Shown here piece by piece: positions 60,477 to 64,000 of a DNA stretch of 64,000 nucleotides (position 1 is its first letter; the number at the start of each line of letters is the position of its first letter). This stretch comes from a bacterium. GTDB lineage: Bacteria > Vulcanimicrobiota > Xenobia > Xenobiales > JADMJV01. The stretch is taken from assembly GCA_018780265.1 (NCBI GenBank), contig JADMJV010000029.1, positions 1 through 64,000 of the forward strand. Reading direction: 5' to 3'. The notes under the pieces are model-generated. The model was not told the DNA's origin. It saw only the letters and a list, made by a program, of their open reading frames with translations, and did no database searches. A program made the translations under genes and the position numbers.

Positions 60477-61129
60477 TAGGGTGAGGTCGTGACTTGAATT
60501 TTTCGCTGCTGAGTGTCGTTGATCACTTTTACGCTGTAGACCGTCTCACCGGGCTTCACGGGCAGAGCCAGGGGGACTGCAGTGGGAGCGTTAAACTGGT
60601 CGTAGGGCATTCTCTGGCCGTTGACCTCGATACGGTATGGGACCGCCTTTTCATCGGCCGACATTCCTCGCCTCAAGGTGGGAGCGGCGAAGCAGGCGCC
60701 CTGAGTGCCACCGTAGCTGATCGGTTCGATGCGCAGCATGATGATCTTTTTGCCTTCGATAGACACTTTGATCGGCTCGGGCTCTTGCCCCCCTTTGATT
60801 TCTCCACTGGTGTATAGGTTTAGCTGGTCTCCCAAAACCGAGAACTTACAACTACGCTTGTTGGAAACATTCTTGAGATAGCCGATGTGAGCTTCCAGCA
60901 TCTCCCACTCGCCATTGACGTTGTAGCCTATGCCGGCGGCCCCTGGTGAGCCCATGCCCTGCAAACTACCATTAAAGCTCTGCGAACCAAGATTTACCAC
61001 GGTCATATCCCAGAACATGCCCTCCATGGCTTCACGGGTCAGAGCTAACAGAGGAAAAGACTCACCGGCACCCAGTGCCACCCCTAAAAGGGTAGAGAAG
61101 AGCAAGGGAAACAATAAAAGTCGATGCAT
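60476..61129 (-). CDS. Secreted NPCBM-like beta-sandwich protein
   Basis: From the ATG at 61129 (MHRLLLFPLLFSTLLGVALG) it is 217 residues with a signal peptide. GIGYNVNGEWEMLEAHIGYL, FSVLGDQLNLYTSGEI and KKIIMLRIEPIS resemble the NPCBM/NEW2 carbohydrate-binding fold, but the match is loose. It abuts the NrtR-like gene by one base. No catalytic domain is attached, so it may be a binding or structural protein. Confidence 0.55.
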   Translation of the reverse strand: MHRLLLFPLLFSTLLGVALGAGESFPLLALTREAMEGMFWDMTVVNLGSQSFNGSLQGMGSPGAAGIGYNVNGEWEMLEAHIGYLKNVSNKRSCKFSVLGDQLNLYTSGEIKGGQEPEPIKVSIEGKKIIMLRIEPISYGGTQGACFAAPTLRRGMSADEKAVPYRIEVNGQRMPYDQFNAPTAVPLALPVKPGETVYSVKVINDTQQRKIQVTTSP

Positions 61130-61168
61130 GGTGGCCGGTTTCGCTGCTCCACCCACCGCTCCTTTTGG

Positions 61169-62428
61169 CTAACTGCGGTTCTGACGCTCAATCCACCGGG
61201 TCAAGGCCACCCGCTGCCGCTCCAGGCTGAGGCCAGGAACGGCCCCGCTGGCTCGGGTGACCTTTTCCAAATCTTGCACCAGTCGGGCCAGGACCCGTCG
61301 GTCCAGATTTGGCTTTGGACTGTCGCCCGGTTCGCGAAAAACGTCCAACGAGTATCCGTCGCTTCCGTGGTCCAGGTAAAGCCCGGCCCGGCCTTGCTTA
61401 ACGATGGTGTCGGCGGCGCTGGCGTTGCCATATCTTACGTATGTCGGCAGTGTCTGATCGGATTTGGCGCACAACTGATACAGGACTACCCGGCAGCGAG
61501 CCGCCACTGCATCCAGGTTGGCGCTCAGGCTCAAGTTCAACGCGCTGCGGTAGTGGCTTACCGCCTTCTTGACGGCTCCACCGGCCCGATAAGCCTCGGC
61601 ACGAGACCAGTGATACCAGGCAAGTCCTATGGCGTAGTCGGTTTCTCGCTTCAACTCCAGCGCGCTGCGCAGAAAACGAGCCCCTTCCGGCATCTTCTTG
61701 GCCCGCACGGCCAACCAGCCCAGCCGATAAAGAATGTCGCTCTGTTGGCGCCGATTTCCCAGTTGCCCGTAGCTCTCTTCGGACTGTCGGTAATAATTGC
61801 AGGCTTCTAAGGTGTGCTTCTGGGATTCTAAAGAGTTGGCCATTTGCAGGGAGATGTGACTGCTCAGGTCACGATAACCCGGAGCGCCTTCCTGAATCGC
61901 CTTGCGACAAACGCGCAACGCCTCTGAAAACTGCTCCAGATCATGAAGAACCGAGGCACTGTTGAACAACGCCGCAACCAAATTGTAAGTGTGCTTCAAT
62001 TTCCGGTAGCGCTGGGCCGCGTCCTTGAAATACTTGAGGGCCTCTTCTTTGCGGCCGGCTCGATCCAACATAATGCCCAACTCCATACGCACTTCGGCAT
62101 TGCGAGTCGGATTGTTCAACTTGCCGCGCAGGCGACGCAAGTGAGTTTGCAACAGTTCGAGGGCTTCCTCTCGGCGCCCCACCGACTCCAGCCAGCGCGC
62201 CCATTTGCGCAGCCAACGATAATGCAGGTCGGGATCGTCTCCGATCAGTCGTTGGGCCAACTCCAAAACCTCACGGGCACAACTTCGATGGCCCTGAGAC
62301 TGATGCAGGTCGAAATGAGCCAGCAAAACGGCAAAAAGGGTCTCACCCCCTGGCTCTCCAGAAGGACCGTTAGAAACGGGAAAGGGCGCCCGTTGACCGA
62401 CAGCCACGGTCTTGCGTAACCACTCCAT
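61169..62428 (-). CDS. Tetratricopeptide repeat protein
   Basis: A 419-residue cytoplasmic protein with about seven to nine TPR-like units between residues 50 and 330 (for example GIMLDRAGRKEEALKYFKDA; LFNSASVLHDLEQFSEALRV). The last 90 residues are basic and mixed. A TATACT-like -10 element sits 7-12 bases upstream of the ATG on the minus strand, so the message may be nearly leaderless. The partner is unknown. Confidence 0.75.
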   Translation of the reverse strand: MEWLRKTVAVGQRAPFPVSNGPSGEPGGETLFAVLLAHFDLHQSQGHRSCAREVLELAQRLIGDDPDLHYRWLRKWARWLESVGRREEALELLQTHLRRLRGKLNNPTRNAEVRMELGIMLDRAGRKEEALKYFKDAAQRYRKLKHTYNLVAALFNSASVLHDLEQFSEALRVCRKAIQEGAPGYRDLSSHISLQMANSLESQKHTLEACNYYRQSEESYGQLGNRRQQSDILYRLGWLAVRAKKMPEGARFLRSALELKRETDYAIGLAWYHWSRAEAYRAGGAVKKAVSHYRSALNLSLSANLDAVAARCRVVLYQLCAKSDQTLPTYVRYGNASAADTIVKQGRAGLYLDHGSDGYSLDVFREPGDSPKPNLDRRVLARLVQDLEKVTRASGAVPGLSLERQRVALTRWIERQNRS

Positions 62429-62505
62429 GGGTGTCAGTATACACCATGCTTACCAGGAATTGTTAACCCAAATGACGCAGCCCATCGGGTAACGAGGTGG
62501 ACAAT

Positions 62506-62940
62506 ATGCAAAAGGTTCTGATATGCCTGGATGGCTCTGAAATTAGCCTGCGGGCCCTGCAGCAAGCCCAAGAGTGGGCCACGGGCGAATTGCATTTACT
62601 TCACGTCGGGCCGATTTCGCTGCTCGACATTACGCAAACCCATTTACCGATGGGGGGCGACGACATTCTACCCCGACAAGTTCAAGAAAGGCTGGAAAAA
62701 AACGGCCGTCAAATTTTGGATGTAGCGCAAGACAGCGTGACCAAAGCGGGCCTGACCGTAAAAACCCATCTCGAATTGGGGCATCCGGGCGATCTGATCT
62801 GTCAGATGGCCGAGCAATTGGGCGTGGACTGTGTGCTGGTGGGCTCTCGAGGTCGCAATGGCCTGGAGCGAGCCTTCTTGGGCAGCGTATCCGATTTCGT
62901 CGTGCACCATTGCAAGGTGCCGGTCGTAGTTATCAAGTAG
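62506..62940 (+). CDS. Universal stress protein (UspA family)
   Basis: A 144-residue UspA domain from the ATG at 62506, with GAGGTGG upstream; a GTG at 62497 is also in frame. It starts QKVLICLDGSEISLRALQQA and has the nucleotide-binding loop GSRGRNGLERAFLGSVSDFV. It differs clearly from the UspA protein at 29520. It is followed by the pseudopilin genes. Confidence 0.88.
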   Translation: MQKVLICLDGSEISLRALQQAQEWATGELHLLHVGPISLLDITQTHLPMGGDDILPRQVQERLEKNGRQILDVAQDSVTKAGLTVKTHLELGHPGDLICQMAEQLGVDCVLVGSRGRNGLERAFLGSVSDFVVHHCKVPVVVIK

Positions 62941-62961
62941 CGGAAAGCGGGGGAAAACTAG

Positions 62962-63354
62962 GTGTTGCGCAAGCGCGGAATGGCCCTCATCACGGTGCTG
63001 GGCCTTACAACTTTATTGTTACTGTTGGGACTGACCTTTTTGGAATATATCGAGGCCGACTACCGCTTTGCCGCCCAACAAGATCGGCGGCAGCAGGCCT
63101 ACAATCTGGCCCTGTCGGGGCTGGAGTATCAGCGTCAGCGAACCGACCTGCTCCACCCCGATTCTGGTGGACCCATGCAACTGAGTCGAGCTTTACCGAG
63201 TAGCAGTCTGACCCACTTTTTTGAAGTCACCGTAGAACCGAGCGGGCGCATCTTATCCCGAGGCATCGTGCGCAATTCGTTTCGGGAACTGGCCCAACAT
63301 CAACTGATCGTCGAACCTGGCTCCAGCCTCCCTGAAGCCCATAGCCTGCCGTGA
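62962..63354 (+). CDS. PilX/GspK-like minor pseudopilin
   Basis: A 130-residue protein from a GTG at 62962. The N-terminus MLRKRGMALITVLGLTTLLL is a prepilin-like signal: basic residues, Gly-Met at the processing site, then a hydrophobic helix with Glu replaced, as in PilX and GspK proteins. The rest is short and has no globular insertion, so the family call is tentative. It overlaps the next pseudopilin gene by 4 bp (GTGA). Confidence 0.7.
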   Translation: MLRKRGMALITVLGLTTLLLLLGLTFLEYIEADYRFAAQQDRRQQAYNLALSGLEYQRQRTDLLHPDSGGPMQLSRALPSSSLTHFFEVTVEPSGRILSRGIVRNSFRELAQHQLIVEPGSSLPEAHSLP

Positions 63355-63896
63355 ATCGACGCGGTGTCAGTATGCTGGAAATGCTGATCTGTTGCAGTCT
63401 TTTTTTCCTGGCCCTGGTCCTCTGCGGCCAACTGGCTCTGGCCGGCATCAACACTCGCCGCCACAGCATGGAGCAAAACGGGGCCTTCCGCCAGACGGTG
63501 ACGCTGTTTTATCAGCTGCAGCGAGACCTACAGGAAAGTCAGCAAGTCTATTTGCCCGACCTGAACGATCTGGGTCCCCACCAACCCGGTTTGAACTCCG
63601 CCTCGCTGGTTTTACGTCGAGTTGCTGGAAACGGCAACCCGGAGGTCGTTGGTTGGACCCTGAAGGGCCAACAGTTGAGCCGAACTCTTTACCAGCCGGA
63701 CTTCGACCCGAATGTGCCGGCCAGCCAGTTGCCGCTGAGCAACCAAATACCGCGCCAGGTGGGCGGAGTAGACCGTTTTTTAGTGCAACTGGAGGCACCT
63801 GGCCAGCATTTCGGCAATCGACTGGTGCGATTGGAACTGGATTGTGCCCGGCCAGCCGACCAAAAACTCATCCTCAGCCAGACGTTGTGGCATTGA
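63351..63896 (+). CDS. Pseudopilin with prepilin-peptidase site (GspJ/PilW-like)
   Basis: A 181-residue protein from a GTG at 63351. MNRRGVSMLEMLICCSLFFL has the type IV prepilin signature: RRG, then cleavage after Gly, Val-Ser-Met-Leu-Glu with Glu5, then a hydrophobic helix. The C-terminal part is beta-rich, as in minor pseudopilins such as GspJ or PilW. It would cap or prime a pseudopilus. The GspF gene follows as TGATG. Confidence 0.78.
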   Translation: MNRRGVSMLEMLICCSLFFLALVLCGQLALAGINTRRHSMEQNGAFRQTVTLFYQLQRDLQESQQVYLPDLNDLGPHQPGLNSASLVLRRVAGNGNPEVVGWTLKGQQLSRTLYQPDFDPNVPASQLPLSNQIPRQVGGVDRFLVQLEAPGQHFGNRLVRLELDCARPADQKLILSQTLWH

Positions 63897-64000
63897 TGCC
63901 CTACTTTCGCTATCGAGCCCTCACTCCACGCAAACGCAGCATCAGCGGGCGTCTGTGGGCATTGGACAGCACTCACGCCCTGCAACAATTAGAACAACAG
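63896..64000 (+). CDS. GspF/PilC-like inner-membrane platform protein, partial (N-terminus)
   Basis: The first 35 residues read MPYFRYRALTPRKRSISGRL and then ALDSTHALQQLEQQ, the characteristic start of GspF/PilC (M-x-F-x-Y-A...G---A-----A---L). The gene runs off the right edge of the window. It overlaps the stop of the preceding pseudopilin, which places it in the same operon of a type II secretion or type IV pilus system. Confidence 0.75.
   Translation, partial: MPYFRYRALTPRKRSISGRLWALDSTHALQQLEQQ

Overview
The window is densely coding bacterial DNA of moderately high GC, with genes on both strands, short operons and many 1-20 bp overlaps. MlaE/MlaF/MCE lipid transport and the start of a pseudopilin/GspF cluster point to a cell with an outer membrane. 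CarD-like, PilZ, FHA, BTAD-type and clostripain-type genes, and many proteins with no recognisable family, suggest an uncultured diderm lineage. Candidatus Eremiobacterota/Vulcanimicrobiota is my best guess, but it rests on gene content alone and is weak. There is no rRNA, phage or CRISPR array.

Layout. 1-7.9 kb: secreted esterase, S51-like peptidase, complete cobalamin importer btuFCD, PNPOx-like protein, TPR protein. 7.9-12.8 kb: membrane proteins, HMA metal carrier, and a divergent pair of a gluzincin protease and a clostripain-like protease. 12.8-21.2 kb: two paralogous hybrid histidine kinases bracketing a HerA-like ATPase, a CBM9-like protein, an NlpC/P60 hydrolase and a SpoT-like HD protein. 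21.2-25.9 kb: MalT/BTAD regulator, a decayed gene and two unknown proteins. 25.9-29.1 kb: PilZ protein and a STM4011/STM4012/STM4013 module (two radical SAM enzymes plus a sulfatase-like hydrolase). 29.1-38.9 kb: UspA, DMT transporter, B12-radical SAM enzyme, macro domain protein, a 162-bp MITE-like element, polysaccharide deacetylase, PPK2, an EEP-family phosphatase/nuclease and a broken RHH/MazF toxin-antitoxin pair. 38.9-45.3 kb: rpsU, an Mla system whose MCE protein carries a possible C-terminal barrel, a solute-binding protein and a BsuPI-domain protein. 45.3-45.8 kb: tRNA operon Pro-Arg-His-Lys-Lys with a clear promoter and terminator. 46-53 kb: zinc-finger, proline-rich, FHA, GroES-like, endonuclease I, PilZ and GMC oxidoreductase genes. 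53-59.5 kb: DUF2330, NTP/NDP exchanger, 2-oxoacid dehydrogenase E2, lipB, lipA and CarD-like genes. 59.5-64 kb: NrtR-like regulator, NPCBM-like protein, TPR protein, UspA and the start of a type II secretion/type IV pilus cluster.

How the genes fit together. btuFCD can supply cobalamin for the B12-dependent radical SAM enzyme at 31-32.5 kb. LipB and LipA would lipoylate the E2 protein encoded just upstream in the same operon. MlaE, MlaF and the MCE protein form one lipid-transport operon. The least understood unit is the STM4011-4013 module, whose chemistry is unassigned and which here has an unusual head-to-head layout and a 138-nt antisense overlap with a PilZ gene. Signs of decay are a truncated MazF, a frameshifted gene near 24.3 kb and an ORF with an in-frame stop next to the tRNA cluster.
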